Below the pieces are notes generated by a model that worked only from the letters and a program-made list of their open reading frames with translations, searched no databases and was not told the origin of the DNA. A stretch of 64,000 bases of DNA from Cyclobacteriaceae bacterium (GTDB lineage Bacteria; Bacteroidota; Bacteroidia; Cytophagales; Cyclobacteriaceae), in NCBI GenBank assembly GCA_016787665.1, contig JAEUUC010000010.1:248001-312000 (forward strand), given 5' to 3'. The position numbers were made by a program, and so were the translations under genes. Shown here in pieces: positions 44,665 to 54,332 of this stretch (positions are counted from its first letter, which is position 1; each line of letters opens with the position of its first letter).

Positions 44665-45533
44665 TTGCCCTGCAGCCCACCGGTGTGCAGCGCCAACACG
44701 GTGCTCCCTGGTTTGAACTTGCCTGCTTTCAACATGTCCAGAATGCCAAACATCATTTTGCCCGTATACACAGCATCAAGCGGCAGGGCAAATTCATCTT
44801 TCATCCTTCGGATGAATGTGTGTAAGGCGGGCGTGGTTTTGGCATAGCCTCCATGGTCGTAAGAAGTCTCGATCCGCCAGTTTCGAAAGGGCTGCGGTAC
44901 CTCATTTAACATTTCTTGTACGGTGGCACGTAAGAAGCCCCCGTTTTTCAGAACGGAGTAGCCGACTACTTCGCCCGCACCATCAAGCCCGGCTATCAGT
45001 CCAGCTAAAGTCCCACCTGTGCCAACGGGTAAGCAGAGGTAGTCAAACTCCACTTCATTCTTTATTTGGTGTGCCCATTCCCGCACGCCCTTAATGGCCA
45101 ATGCATTGGTGCCCCCCTCAGGGATCAGGTAGAAATCCCCGAACAAATCGTGCAACTCCCGAATGAATTCGTCTTCTGCATTATCGCGGTAACGCGCCCT
45201 CGAAATAAAATGGAGCTTCATGCCGTTCGCCTGTGCAAAAGCGAGTGTCGGGTTAAGTGGCAATACCTCCTCTCCACGAATGATGCCAATGGCGTTCAAT
45301 CCTAACTCGCGTGCAGCGGCTGCTGTGGCATAGAGGTGATTGGAGTAAGCTCCACCAAACGTGAGTAGGGTGTGATGCCCTTGATCAACTGCTTCCTGCA
45401 AATTGTACTTCAGCTTCCACCACTTGTTTCCAGAAACGTAGGGATGGTTGAGGTCCTCCCGGAGCAAAATCAATTTAGGGTAGGACTCATCTCGTAATAT
45501 GTGTTGGAGAGGTCCCTGACTATATGCTAACAC
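44610..45533 (-). CDS. D-cysteine desulfhydrase / ACC deaminase family PLP enzyme
   Basis: A 307-residue fold-type II PLP enzyme. LLREDLNHPYVSGNKWWKLKYNL holds the Schiff-base Lys, GGAYSNHLYATAAAA the phosphate-binding loop, and PVGTGGTLAGLIAG the Gly-rich loop. The family releases pyruvate or 2-oxobutyrate and ammonia from D-cysteine or 1-aminocyclopropane-1-carboxylate; the residues seen do not decide between them. The start is GTG 45533, 13 bases after the upstream barrel gene, with TATTGTTG just before it. The C-terminal 18 codons run antisense into radA. Confidence 0.82.
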   Translation of the reverse strand: MLAYSQGPLQHILRDESYPKLILLREDLNHPYVSGNKWWKLKYNLQEAVDQGHHTLLTFGGAYSNHLYATAAAARELGLNAIGIIRGEEVLPLNPTLAFAQANGMKLHFISRARYRDNAEDEFIRELHDLFGDFYLIPEGGTNALAIKGVREWAHQIKNEVEFDYLCLPVGTGGTLAGLIAGLDGAGEVVGYSVLKNGGFLRATVQEMLNEVPQPFRNWRIETSYDHGGYAKTTPALHTFIRRMKDEFALPLDAVYTGKMMFGILDMLKAGKFKPGSTVLALHTGGLQGNYPNKSSKTSFSFPNPFT

Positions 45534-45546
45534 GCCAACAATAGGT

Positions 45547-46146
45547 CTATTTGGTACGTGTATAAAACAGCGTTACGCCAAACTGTGTCATCTTTCCGAT
45601 TTCCACCATGCCCTCAGAGGTATAAAATGCAGTTACACTCAAACCGCCAAGATCGGCCGAGAGCCTCAGACCCGTTACACTTCTTCCCATCTTTAAGGAA
45701 AATTCAGTTGATAAAAAAACAGCCCCATAAGGGATGGAGTGTTGATGGTTCTGATAGCCCACACTGGCGGCCACTCCCCATACTTTGGTTGCAGTGGGCG
45801 TGGCTAACGCACCGTATCGAAAAGAGAGTTGAAATGGAAATGAAAAAGCAAGTCGTTCCTCAAAAAGTGGTGAGTCCGATTTCGTTGAGCTAAGTTTAAT
45901 ACCTGCCCCGGCTGCGACAGCAACTTGTTTACCTATTTCAAATCGCTGCTCGGCCGTAGCATTTAGTCCAATGAATGACACCAGGTATGACTGCGATTCC
46001 GAAATGAAGAATGGCTTTTCTGAGGTACCGATGTTCCTCGGCACAGTCAAATCAAATGGGAGTGCATCGTAATGAATGCCACCGGTAACCAGTAACTGGC
46101 CCCACGCTGATGTTGAAAAGCAAAACAGGAAAAACAGAATTCTCAT
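45547..46146 (-). CDS. Outer-membrane beta-barrel-like protein
   Basis: A 199-residue secreted protein (signal peptide about 1-16, STSAWGQ). The rest consists of alternating-hydrophobic strands such as FPFQLSFRYGAL, VWGVAASVGYQNH, GLRLSADLGGLSVTAFYT and, at the end, FGVTLFYTRTK, compatible with an eight-strand barrel. No family recognised. Its ATG overlaps the stop of the upstream Ycf48-like lipoprotein by ATGA, so the two are co-translated. Confidence 0.6.
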   Translation of the reverse strand: MRILFFLFCFSTSAWGQLLVTGGIHYDALPFDLTVPRNIGTSEKPFFISESQSYLVSFIGLNATAEQRFEIGKQVAVAAGAGIKLSSTKSDSPLFEERLAFSFPFQLSFRYGALATPTATKVWGVAASVGYQNHQHSIPYGAVFLSTEFSLKMGRSVTGLRLSADLGGLSVTAFYTSEGMVEIGKMTQFGVTLFYTRTK

Positions 46147-47132
46147 ATCGGTCTATCAAATTTGCTGATAACCCCATTACGGCCTACCACAATAAACTGA
46201 AAGTCATCAACTACCACCACATCCAAAAAATGGTAAGGGAAAGTGCTGCCATCCGGAGCATAATAATATGCCCAAGTTTTGCTTAGGGCCACGTTGGACA
46301 TCAAAACACTGTTCTCTCCAACAATTACTCCGAAATCCCTCCTGACATCAACGGCCTCCAATTTGAAATCAAAACTCTCTTCAACACCGGAGTCAGCCCT
46401 GGCATCCGATAAAACGACTCCCCGATTGGCGACCATAACAGTAAAACTAATTGGTGGTCTTGGTCCTCGTGAAACTTCCCCCACTAAAACATCATTTAGT
46501 GACAACTCGGGGATGTCGCTTCTATCTGCTGTCCAACTCAAACCGCCATCATTAGTGGTATAGATACACGAATTACTTCCAACCGCATATCCTTCGAGTG
46601 AAGTCCGGAATGAAACAGCATTAAAAACCTCGCAGGTAGGCGAACTGTCCACCAAACTCCAGTCCAACCCTCCATTGGCGCTTCGCAAGATAGACCCCGT
46701 AAACCCATCTGCACCCACCGCAATGATATCTGTAGAATTCACGGGGGCAACTTTCTTAACGTTATAATTATCCAGCACGAGAAGCCATTCCTGACCACCG
46801 TTTTCGGTAAAATAAAGCCCACTGGTAGTGCATGCGAAACCCACTTGATTGTTGAAAAAATCAAACCGGTTAAGTTGGGTTCCACCCGGTACTTGACTAA
46901 CAATCTCCCAATTGAGTCCAAGATCATCTGAAACAAAAAGCTGCCCGGTGCGATTGCCTACCACTAGCGCACCCCCAACATACTGCACGCTTACTAAATC
47001 CTCATTTGTCGGTATTGACAACTCCGTCATGCGTACCGTTGGCCGGCTACTAAAAAGAAACTCGTTGTCACAACTTGTGACAATAAAGAGGGCGAGGACA
47101 AATGCGCCAACTCGCCTGCAGACTGAATCCAT
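46143..47132 (-). CDS. Ycf48-like/BNR beta-propeller lipoprotein
   Basis: A 329-residue protein with a lipoprotein signal (VGAFVLALFIVTSC, Cys at about 22). Repeats of the form sensing-Asp-Asn/Gly-Gly-x-Trp (SDDLGLNWEIV, TENGGQEWLLV, SANGGLDWSLV, TNDGGLSWTAD) are Asp-box propeller units like those of Ycf48 and sortilin-type proteins. The start is ATG 47132; the frame extends three codons to a TTG that overlaps the promoter element. Likely exposed at the outer membrane. It is the first gene of an operon with the barrel protein and perhaps the PLP enzyme. Confidence 0.7.
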   Translation of the reverse strand: MDSVCRRVGAFVLALFIVTSCDNEFLFSSRPTVRMTELSIPTNEDLVSVQYVGGALVVGNRTGQLFVSDDLGLNWEIVSQVPGGTQLNRFDFFNNQVGFACTTSGLYFTENGGQEWLLVLDNYNVKKVAPVNSTDIIAVGADGFTGSILRSANGGLDWSLVDSSPTCEVFNAVSFRTSLEGYAVGSNSCIYTTNDGGLSWTADRSDIPELSLNDVLVGEVSRGPRPPISFTVMVANRGVVLSDARADSGVEESFDFKLEAVDVRRDFGVIVGENSVLMSNVALSKTWAYYYAPDGSTFPYHFLDVVVVDDFQFIVVGRNGVISKFDRPI

Positions 47133-47138
47133 ACAAGC

Positions 47139-47146
47139 CAAATCTA
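47139..47146 (-). promoter_or_regulatory. Perfect TAnnTTTG element at the Ycf48-like gene
   Basis: On the minus strand it reads TAGATTTG, six bases before ATG 47132, again suggesting a leaderless or very short leader. Confidence 0.5.
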
Positions 47147-47195
47147 AAGAAATTGAGCCAACAATTAATGCTAAAAATTTTAGTATTATTGACCG

Positions 47196-48249
47196 ATGAA
47201 TACTTCCTACCTAAAGGGGCGCGGGGCGCAAATTAAGACGGCCAACCGGTTTTTGAAGGCCGCCTATGTCACCGAGCATGTCGAGGGGTTGGATGAGCAA
47301 CTGCTGGGACCTGTAGCCACCCAGGTGTTTGAGGAAACGCCCCGGAAAATGGTGAACAAGGTTGACAGCCCGGATCTGGGTTTCTCCTATTCCATGAACC
47401 CCTATCAGGGGTGCGAACACGGCTGCATCTATTGTTATGCGCGAAACACACACGAGTATTACGGCTTCAGCGCGGGTTTGGATTTTGAAAGCAAAATCAT
47501 CGTCAAGAAGAATGCACCGCGGTTGCTGGAGGAGCAACTGGTAAACCGAAACTGGGAGGCCGTGCCCATTCAACTCAGCGGTAACACGGATTGCTATCAA
47601 CCCCTGGAGCGAATGTATCGTCTCACGCGCGGCTTGCTGGAGGTATTGCTACGATACCAAAATCCGGTTGGCATCATCACCAAGAATAGTCTCATTCTGC
47701 GCGATCTTGATCTGCTGCGGGCATTGGCTGAGCAAAAATTGGTTCATGTTTACATTTCGATTACCACACTGGATGAGCACCTACGAGGTTTACTGGAGCC
47801 CCGCACGGCCAGTGCAGCCAAGCGCTTGCATACAGTTGAAGAACTGGCTAAAGCCGGAATCCCTACCGGGGTTATGATTGCTCCCATTATTCCGGGACTG
47901 AATCATCACGAAATTCCGGAAATCGTAAAAGCCGCAGCAGAACGTGGTGCGGTGGCCACCGGTGTTCAAGTGGTGCGGCTCAACGGTTCGATTGGAAAAC
48001 TATTCGAAGACTGGTTGCAAAAAAAACTTTCCGGATCGCTTCGATAAAGTCTGGAATCAAATCCGGTCGATGCATGAAGGGGGTGTAAACGATTCGGAAT
48101 TCGGCAGGCGCCTGCGCGGATCAGGCCAGTTGGCTGATATCATTCACCAACTGCACCGGGCTGCTAAAAAGAAGTACCTCGCGCACGGCCAGATGCCCGC
48201 CTATGACCTTACCCGCTTTCGAAAGAGCGGCACGCTCAGCCTCTTTTAG
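47196..48249 (+). CDS. SPL-like/PA0069-type radical SAM protein, frameshifted
   Basis: The radical SAM cluster CEHGCIYCYAR (Cys-x3-Cys-x2-Cys) follows SYSMNPYQG. The 0 frame ends at 48047 after LQKKLSGSLR, giving 283 residues. The +1 frame continues with NFPDRFDKVWNQIRSMHEGG and ends KSGTLSLF at 48249, which is the usual C terminus of this family. The switch point is a run of eight A at 48019-48026; with seven A the frame reads straight through. It is therefore a sequencing/assembly error, a real inactivating insertion, or a site of transcript slippage. A TATTATTG element (47184-47191) precedes the ATG by four bases. Substrate unknown. Confidence 0.8.
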
Positions 48250-48251
48250 TT

Positions 48252-48259
48252 TACCTTTG
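48252..48259 (+). promoter_or_regulatory. Perfect TAnnTTTG element before the LpxB-N-like gene
   Basis: TACCTTTG, seven bases before ATG 48267 and only two bases after the reconstructed stop of the radical SAM gene. Confidence 0.5.
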
Positions 48260-48266
48260 CGCCCGC

Positions 48267-48911
48267 ATGGGTGAGTACGCACTTTACGCACTTGGTTTTT
48301 TTGCGCAGGGTCTGTTTGGCGCACGCCTTTTGGTGCAGGTATTTCTGTCGCAGCGCGAGGGGCGCAGCGTGTCACCCACACTGTTTTGGCTGCTCAGTTT
48401 GTTGGCATCCTTTCTCTTCTTGATCTACGGTGTGCTGCGCAGCGATCCGGTGATCGTGCTGGGCCAAACCCTTTCGTATTTCATCTATATCCGCAATCTT
48501 CAATTGAAAGACGCCTGGAAAGGCTTTCCAATGGCGATACGGATAATCGCATTCGCCCTGCCCGCAGTCGTTTTCGGCTGGATGGTGATGAGCCCCGGCC
48601 ACGTATGGCAACGAATTGTTTCGCAAGCCGATATCACCAATTTTTGGATTGTGTTGGGCGGTGTGGGCCAACTGATGCTCAACTTCCGGTTTGTGTATCA
48701 GTGGTATTACTCCGAGCGGGCCGGTACTTCAGCGCTTCCACTTGGCTTTTGGGTAATCAGCGCGGTTGCCTCGGTCATGGTGATTCTCTATGCCCTTTTC
48801 CGGCCGGGTGGCATTGACCCTGTTTTGTTGCTGGCACAGGGGCTTGGCATTTTCGTGTACGTGCGGAATATCCTCTTCTTTCAGCGTAGCAAACCCGGAG
48901 ACGGGTTTTAA
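48267..48911 (+). CDS. Membrane protein with duplicated LpxB N-terminal-like (LAB_N) domain
   Basis: A 214-residue protein with about six transmembrane helices arranged as two similar halves: FFAQGLFGARLLVQVFLSQR with GQTLSYFIYIRNL, and GGVGQLMLNFRFVYQWYYSER with AQGLGIFVYVRNI. This is the lipid-A-disaccharide synthase N-terminal domain found as a free-standing membrane protein, usually near glycosyltransferases acting on polyprenyl-linked sugars. Here it stands alone. Function uncertain. It is convergent with corA, one base between the stops. Confidence 0.8.
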   Translation: MGEYALYALGFFAQGLFGARLLVQVFLSQREGRSVSPTLFWLLSLLASFLFLIYGVLRSDPVIVLGQTLSYFIYIRNLQLKDAWKGFPMAIRIIAFALPAVVFGWMVMSPGHVWQRIVSQADITNFWIVLGGVGQLMLNFRFVYQWYYSERAGTSALPLGFWVISAVASVMVILYALFRPGGIDPVLLLAQGLGIFVYVRNILFFQRSKPGDGF

Positions 48912-48912
48912 C

Positions 48913-49869
48913 CTATAGCCACTTCTTGCGCTTGAAGTACCAGAGGAAGGCCAAAGACGATATCAACATTAGCGCAATGGCGAACGGGTACCCGCCCAGC
49001 CAATCCAACTCGGGCATGTGCTGAAAGTTCATGCCATAAATACTGGCAATAAGTGTAGGTGGCATAAACACCACGGTTACCACAGTAAAGATTTTGATTA
49101 CCGTGTTCTGTTCAATGTTCACCAAACCCAGAAAAGTATTTTGCATGTACTCCAGGCGCTCACTGCTGAACTCCGCATGCTGAAGCAGCGAAGCCACGTC
49201 TTTCACAATTACCTTTAACCGCTCCACCTGAAGCGGTGTAAATTCACCGATTCGCAATAGAGACGATACCACCCGCTGCTTTTCGGTTATGGTCTGATGT
49301 ATGAGCATCGTATTTTCCTGCTCTCGGGCAATGCTCAACAGCAACTCCTCCTGGTAAGATTTATTGGCAATTAACTCCTTGCTGATTTGATTGAGCCTGC
49401 GGTGAATGCCCTCAATCAAGTCTGCATCCATGTCAATGCGAACTTCCAGTATCGTCAGGAAGACGCCTAACCCATGTTCCTTCTTTTCCAGCGATCCTCC
49501 GGCCTTCAGTCGCCTGACCGTCTCCGCAAAGGACTTCAAATCACCCTGCCGGAAAGTGAACAGCGTGTTCCCTTTCAAAATAAAAGAAGCGTTGGCAATG
49601 CTCAGTTCGCTGGCTCCATTCTGCAGCAAACTCAGGTTCATTTCAATCGTATCGTCTGTCTCCAGAAAACGCGAACTGCTCTCGATCTCCTGCGCTTCCT
49701 GCGAGGTGAAAAACTCAATTTTGTAAAGTTTCTCGACAAACTCCTTTTCTTCCTGGGAGGGCGATTGCAAATCCAGCCAAATCAGGTTGGGCAACCCCTC
49801 CAACTCATGTAACGCAGGGTGCTTGTGTTGCGTTAGCCTTCCTTCCTGTAACGTATAGGCGCGGATCAT
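48913..49869 (-). CDS. corA: CorA-type magnesium/cobalt transporter
   Basis: A 318-residue pentameric channel subunit. A cytoplasmic alpha/beta and long-helix domain (1-255) leads to two transmembrane helices at the C terminus. The selectivity motif Gly-Met-Asn is in SIYGMNFQHMPELDWLGG, between the helices, and the basic end FKRKKWL is typical. The same family includes Zn and Co transporters. It is divergent from the methyltransferase gene, with 49 bases between the starts. Confidence 0.92.
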   Translation of the reverse strand: MIRAYTLQEGRLTQHKHPALHELEGLPNLIWLDLQSPSQEEKEFVEKLYKIEFFTSQEAQEIESSSRFLETDDTIEMNLSLLQNGASELSIANASFILKGNTLFTFRQGDLKSFAETVRRLKAGGSLEKKEHGLGVFLTILEVRIDMDADLIEGIHRRLNQISKELIANKSYQEELLLSIAREQENTMLIHQTITEKQRVVSSLLRIGEFTPLQVERLKVIVKDVASLLQHAEFSSERLEYMQNTFLGLVNIEQNTVIKIFTVVTVVFMPPTLIASIYGMNFQHMPELDWLGGYPFAIALMLISSLAFLWYFKRKKWL

Positions 49870-49918
49870 CTGGCATAATCTGCCGCAAGTTTACCCAAAT
49901 TACCTCTATATTCAGCGC

Positions 49919-51130
49919 ATGTTGTCCCGACTTTTAGATTCGGACGTCCAACAGTTTCTGCGGGACCATGAAAACGCGGACGAGCGGAAGTTGGTACTCA
50001 GCGGCCAGATTCCAGCCGGGGTTACTGCGGCTGACATCGGACGACAGTTGGTTGGGCGAAGAAAAGCGCGCACGAAGCTGCCGCTTTGGTACTACGCTGT
50101 GGGTGCGCTGTATCCCCCCTTGGTCAATCTCGAACAAAGTTCCTCCGAAATTACCGCGCGCTTCAAAGCATTTCTTGCCAAGGAGCTGATACCGGAACGC
50201 AAGCGTGGCGTTGATCTTACCCAGGGTTTTGGCGTAGATAGCTATTTTCTGTCTCAACAGTTTAGCGAATGGCACAGCGTAGAGCCGGACAAAAGCCTTC
50301 TCGACATTGCGGCTCATAACCATCGGCTGCTTGCCGTGTCAAATATTCACTACCATCCCATACCGGCCGTGGATTTTATCAACGACCAGCACCAATCCTT
50401 CGACTTCGTTTACATCGACCCCTCGCGAAGAAAAGGCTCCCAACGCTCGGTACTACTGGCCGACCATGAACCCAATGTCGTGGCACTGCAAGACCGGATC
50501 TGGTCACTTACGAACCACGTATTGATCAAGGCTTCGCCTATGCTGGATCTCAGTCAGATGATGCGCGAGATTCGCCACCTCACCCATTTGGTAGTGGTTG
50601 GCGTTGACAATGAGGTAAAGGAGTTGCTGGGATGGGCCAAAAAGGACTTTGAGGGCAGGCCTTCCATTGTCGCGATCAATCTATTCGGTAACGACCCGCT
50701 GGCGAACGGCTGGGCCAATCGATTCTCCTTTACTTCGGACGATGAAATGGCAGCTCAGTCCACCTTCGGTCCATTAAGGCCATACGTGTATGAGCCGTGG
50801 GCGCCCTTGTTAAAGGCAGGGCCTTTCAAATTACTGGGTCAGCGTTTTGGGCTTACCAAGCTGGATGTAAACACCCACTTCTACACCAGCACTGAACGGC
50901 AAACCCATTTCCCGGGGCGAATATTCGAAGTGGTCACCCCGTTGAAACTCGACAAACACGTTTCTGCTCAATTTGAAGGGCAACAGGCCAACATCATTTC
51001 CCGAAATCATCCGCTTAGCGTGGCTGAGATTTGCCGAAAGACGCAACTCACCGAGGGCGGAACAGAATATGTGCTGGCCTTTCGCGCTGGGGGAAAACCA
51101 ATGGCGGTAAAGGCAATTCGCATCCAATAG
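49919..51130 (+). CDS. Class I SAM-dependent methyltransferase with THUMP-like C-terminal domain
   Basis: A 403-residue cytoplasmic protein. After a helical N-terminal part, GVDLTQGFGVDSYFLSQQF is the SAM-binding loop, with VEPDK as the acidic second-strand residue and DFVYIDPSRR in the catalytic position. The C-terminal region (residues 330-403) resembles the THUMP-like domain seen in this Bacteroidota family. The likely substrate is RNA, but no enzyme of this exact family with a known target is recalled. The gene is single. Confidence 0.8.
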   Translation: MLSRLLDSDVQQFLRDHENADERKLVLSGQIPAGVTAADIGRQLVGRRKARTKLPLWYYAVGALYPPLVNLEQSSSEITARFKAFLAKELIPERKRGVDLTQGFGVDSYFLSQQFSEWHSVEPDKSLLDIAAHNHRLLAVSNIHYHPIPAVDFINDQHQSFDFVYIDPSRRKGSQRSVLLADHEPNVVALQDRIWSLTNHVLIKASPMLDLSQMMREIRHLTHLVVVGVDNEVKELLGWAKKDFEGRPSIVAINLFGNDPLANGWANRFSFTSDDEMAAQSTFGPLRPYVYEPWAPLLKAGPFKLLGQRFGLTKLDVNTHFYTSTERQTHFPGRIFEVVTPLKLDKHVSAQFEGQQANIISRNHPLSVAEICRKTQLTEGGTEYVLAFRAGGKPMAVKAIRIQ

Positions 51131-51205
51131 AAGCCTTTGATGCAAATCGCTGTTTGAATTTTGCCGTACCTTCGCTAACTCTCAAAAATTAATTCCCAAA
51201 CTAAT

Positions 51206-54200
51206 ATGCGTAGTTGTTTTGCTCTTCTCCTGTTGGTCGTATCGGGATTTCTATTGCCCGCACAAACGCCTGATAAAGCATTGAAAAATATGAAATGGCG
51301 ACCCATAGGCCCGGCCAACATGGGTGGCCGCGTCACGGATATTGAAGGTATACCGGGCGATCCGACCACGTTTTACATCGCTGGTGCCGATGGTGGGGTC
51401 TTCAAAACCACCAATGGCGGAGTGACTATGCAGGCGCTGTTCACCGATCAGAAGTCGTATTCGGTTGGAGATGTCACCGTTGCCCCCTCCGACCCCGAAG
51501 TGGTATATGTCGGCTCAGGCGAAGGTGACCCGCGCAACAGTGTGGGGTATGGTCATGGTGTGTATCGCTCCACTGATGGCGGCAAAACCTGGCAAGCACT
51601 GGGGCTCGAGAAAACAGACCGCATCAAACGGATTGTTGTTCATCCGCAGAACCCGGATGTTGCCTGCGTATGCGCCCTGGGCCGTGAGTGGGGGCCCAAC
51701 CCCGACCGCGGTGTGTTTCGCACTGAAGACGGGGGCAAGACCTGGTCAAAAGTTTTGTACCTCGATGAAAACACGGGATGCTCGGACATCGCCATGGAGT
51801 GGGATAACCCCCGCATTATGTATGCGGGCATGTGGACGTTTCGCAGAAAGCCATGGCGATTTGACGACAGCGGGGAGAAAACGGGATTATACAAATCAAC
51901 CGATGGCGGTAAGACCTGGGTCAAGATCTCGCACAAAAACGGTCTGCCGGATAAACCTATGGCGCGCATTGGTATTTCGATTGCCCAAAGCCAGCCCAAC
52001 ACGGTTTATGTGATCACCGAATTCAAGGATGGTGGCACACTTTTCCGATCGGACGATCGCGGAGAAAGTTGGCGGTTGGTCAATAGCGACCGCAATCTGA
52101 ACTTCCGACCTTTCTACTACAGCGATGTGCGGGTCGATCCCAACAACCCGGAAGTGGTTTACACGCTCTCGGGCGGCTTAAGCAAGTCAACCGATGGAGG
52201 TCGCACTTTTCGCGGCATCGCCCGGGGCCAGCATGGCGACAATCAAGCCCTGTGGATTGATCCGAAAAATTCAAATCGCGTGCTAAACGGAGACGATGGG
52301 GGATACCGCGTGTCGTATGATGGGTTTCAAACCTATCAGACAATCAACAATGTTGAGTTGTCGCAGTTCTATCAGCTTTTTGTCGATGATCAGGATCCGT
52401 ATTTTGTGTACGGTGGACTTCAAGACAACGGTACGTGGACAGGTCCGAGCAATTCGTTACATCAGATTGGCATCCTAAAACGGGATTGGAAAGCCATTGC
52501 GTATGGCGATGGTTACTATGCTGTTCCGATCCCCGGTAAAGAAAACGAAGTATACGCCAACCTTCAGGGGGGTGTGATTCATCATGTAGATACCAAAACA
52601 GGAAACACCCGAATCATCCATCCCTACCCCAACAAAATGGGCTCCGCGGGAGACGCCATCGAAAATCACAAATACCGGTTCAACTGGGATTCACCCATTC
52701 ATATATCTCCCAACGATCCGAATACGGTATACACGGGCGGCAACGTCATTTTCCGCAGTCGCGACAAGGGATACAACTGGGAATTGATTAGCCCCGACCT
52801 GACCACCAATGACAAGTCGAAGCAAAAATCATCGGGTGGAGAAATCTATCAGGATAATACAGCCGCGGAGTTTCACTGCACCATTCTCACCATTGCCGAG
52901 TCGCCCGTGCAGAAGGATGTGATTTGGGCGGGTACGGATGATGGCCATGTGCAACTGACGCGTGATGGCGGCAAGACCTGGACCAACCTTAGCAAAAACA
53001 TTGTCGGTCTTCCTCCCTTCGCCTGGATTTCGAAAATCCACGCCAGTGAACATGATGCAGGCACTGCCTTTGTGGCCGTGGACCAACATCGCATGGACGA
53101 CTACCGGGCTTATGCTTTCATGACGACTGACTTTGGCAAAACCTGGACACGCATCAGTGCGGGATTGCCGGAGGACTGGGTCTATGTGGTACGTCAGGAT
53201 CCGCACAATGCCAATCTTCTGTTTGCCGGCATGGAGCACGGCATCTTTGCTTCGTGGGATAAAGGCAAGACCTGGAGTAAAATCAACAACAACATGCCGA
53301 ATGTATCGGTACGTGATCTGCGGGTGCAAAAGCGGGAACGCGACCTTGTTGCGGCTACGCATGGCCGCGGCATTTGGATTTTGGATGACATCCGCGCCCT
53401 TGAAGATTTCTCTGCTGTTGGCAGCAAAGAAGTAGTGGCGTTTGAAACACGGCCGGCCACCTTATGGAACTATTATAGCCTGATCGAAGAGCAGGGGGAC
53501 CAGGCCTATCGGGCAAAAAATCCTGACTACGGAGCCTATCTCAACTTCTACCTGGCGGCTGACCCGAAGGAACCGGTTACGGTTGATATCGTAGATGCGG
53601 CCGGCACAAAAGTTCGAAGTCTGAAGGACACCGTGGCCAGGGCCGGGGTAAACCGGATTGTATGGGACCTGCGGCATCAGGAAGCCGATCGGTTGAATCA
53701 GCCCGTACGATCAGGCTGGGGAGGTGGTGCACAGCGACCTTTAGTGGCACCAGGTAATTACACCGCCCGGCTAAAAGCCAACGGTCAGGTTGTAGAGATG
53801 AAAATCGTAGTGCGCGGAGATCCGCGAATTCCCATGTCGGACGTTGACTACCGGTTAAAGACCGAAACGACTCTCGCTTTACGCGATCAACTATCGCAAA
53901 CACACCGGATGATTAACCGGACCGATGATCTGCTCAAACAACTTGGCCAACTCAAGGACCGGGTGAAGAATGGTGGCGCAGATGCCGGTGTCGATGCTAC
54001 CGTAGCGGGACAAATTGATGAAGCCATAAAAAAACTGAAGGAGTACGAAGACGAAATTCTGCGTAGGCCCCCACCGAATATGGGCTATCGCCAGCGACCC
54101 CGCCTGCGCGAAGAGATTTCAAGCCTGTTAGGTGATGTAGACGATGCAACGGCCCGACCGACACAACCTCAGCTGGAACGTCTTGGCGAGTTGAAACGTG

Positions 54201-54322
54201 AAAACCAGGAGGCTGCCGGGCAATTGGATCGCCTCATCAGCGATTATGTTGCACCCATTAATGATAAAGTGAAAAACCTGCCACAGGTTGTGGTCGGTAA
54301 AGAGCAAAAGAAAGACATGTAA
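51206..54322 (+). CDS. Large secreted BNR/Asp-box beta-propeller protein (sortilin/Vps10-like)
   Basis: A 1038-residue secreted protein (signal peptide about 1-20, ending LLPAQ). Repeated Asp-box motifs STDGGKTW, TEDGGKTW, SDDRGESW, TRDGGKTW, TTDFGKTW and WDKGKTW run from about residue 70 to 705, forming one or two propellers. After about 740 there is a beta-sandwich-like region (VTVDIVDAAGTKVRSL) and then a helical C-terminal part (860-1038). Such proteins are often named glycosyl hydrolases, but no catalytic residues are recognised. A TACCTTCG element lies 31 bases before the ATG. The next gene, an S9 peptidase, begins 10 bases after its stop. Confidence 0.82.
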   Translation: MRSCFALLLLVVSGFLLPAQTPDKALKNMKWRPIGPANMGGRVTDIEGIPGDPTTFYIAGADGGVFKTTNGGVTMQALFTDQKSYSVGDVTVAPSDPEVVYVGSGEGDPRNSVGYGHGVYRSTDGGKTWQALGLEKTDRIKRIVVHPQNPDVACVCALGREWGPNPDRGVFRTEDGGKTWSKVLYLDENTGCSDIAMEWDNPRIMYAGMWTFRRKPWRFDDSGEKTGLYKSTDGGKTWVKISHKNGLPDKPMARIGISIAQSQPNTVYVITEFKDGGTLFRSDDRGESWRLVNSDRNLNFRPFYYSDVRVDPNNPEVVYTLSGGLSKSTDGGRTFRGIARGQHGDNQALWIDPKNSNRVLNGDDGGYRVSYDGFQTYQTINNVELSQFYQLFVDDQDPYFVYGGLQDNGTWTGPSNSLHQIGILKRDWKAIAYGDGYYAVPIPGKENEVYANLQGGVIHHVDTKTGNTRIIHPYPNKMGSAGDAIENHKYRFNWDSPIHISPNDPNTVYTGGNVIFRSRDKGYNWELISPDLTTNDKSKQKSSGGEIYQDNTAAEFHCTILTIAESPVQKDVIWAGTDDGHVQLTRDGGKTWTNLSKNIVGLPPFAWISKIHASEHDAGTAFVAVDQHRMDDYRAYAFMTTDFGKTWTRISAGLPEDWVYVVRQDPHNANLLFAGMEHGIFASWDKGKTWSKINNNMPNVSVRDLRVQKRERDLVAATHGRGIWILDDIRALEDFSAVGSKEVVAFETRPATLWNYYSLIEEQGDQAYRAKNPDYGAYLNFYLAADPKEPVTVDIVDAAGTKVRSLKDTVARAGVNRIVWDLRHQEADRLNQPVRSGWGGGAQRPLVAPGNYTARLKANGQVVEMKIVVRGDPRIPMSDVDYRLKTETTLALRDQLSQTHRMINRTDDLLKQLGQLKDRVKNGGADAGVDATVAGQIDEAIKKLKEYEDEILRRPPPNMGYRQRPRLREEISSLLGDVDDATARPTQPQLERLGELKRENQEAAGQLDRLISDYVAPINDKVKNLPQVVVGKEQKKDM

Positions 54323-54332
54323 CCTCTATTCT

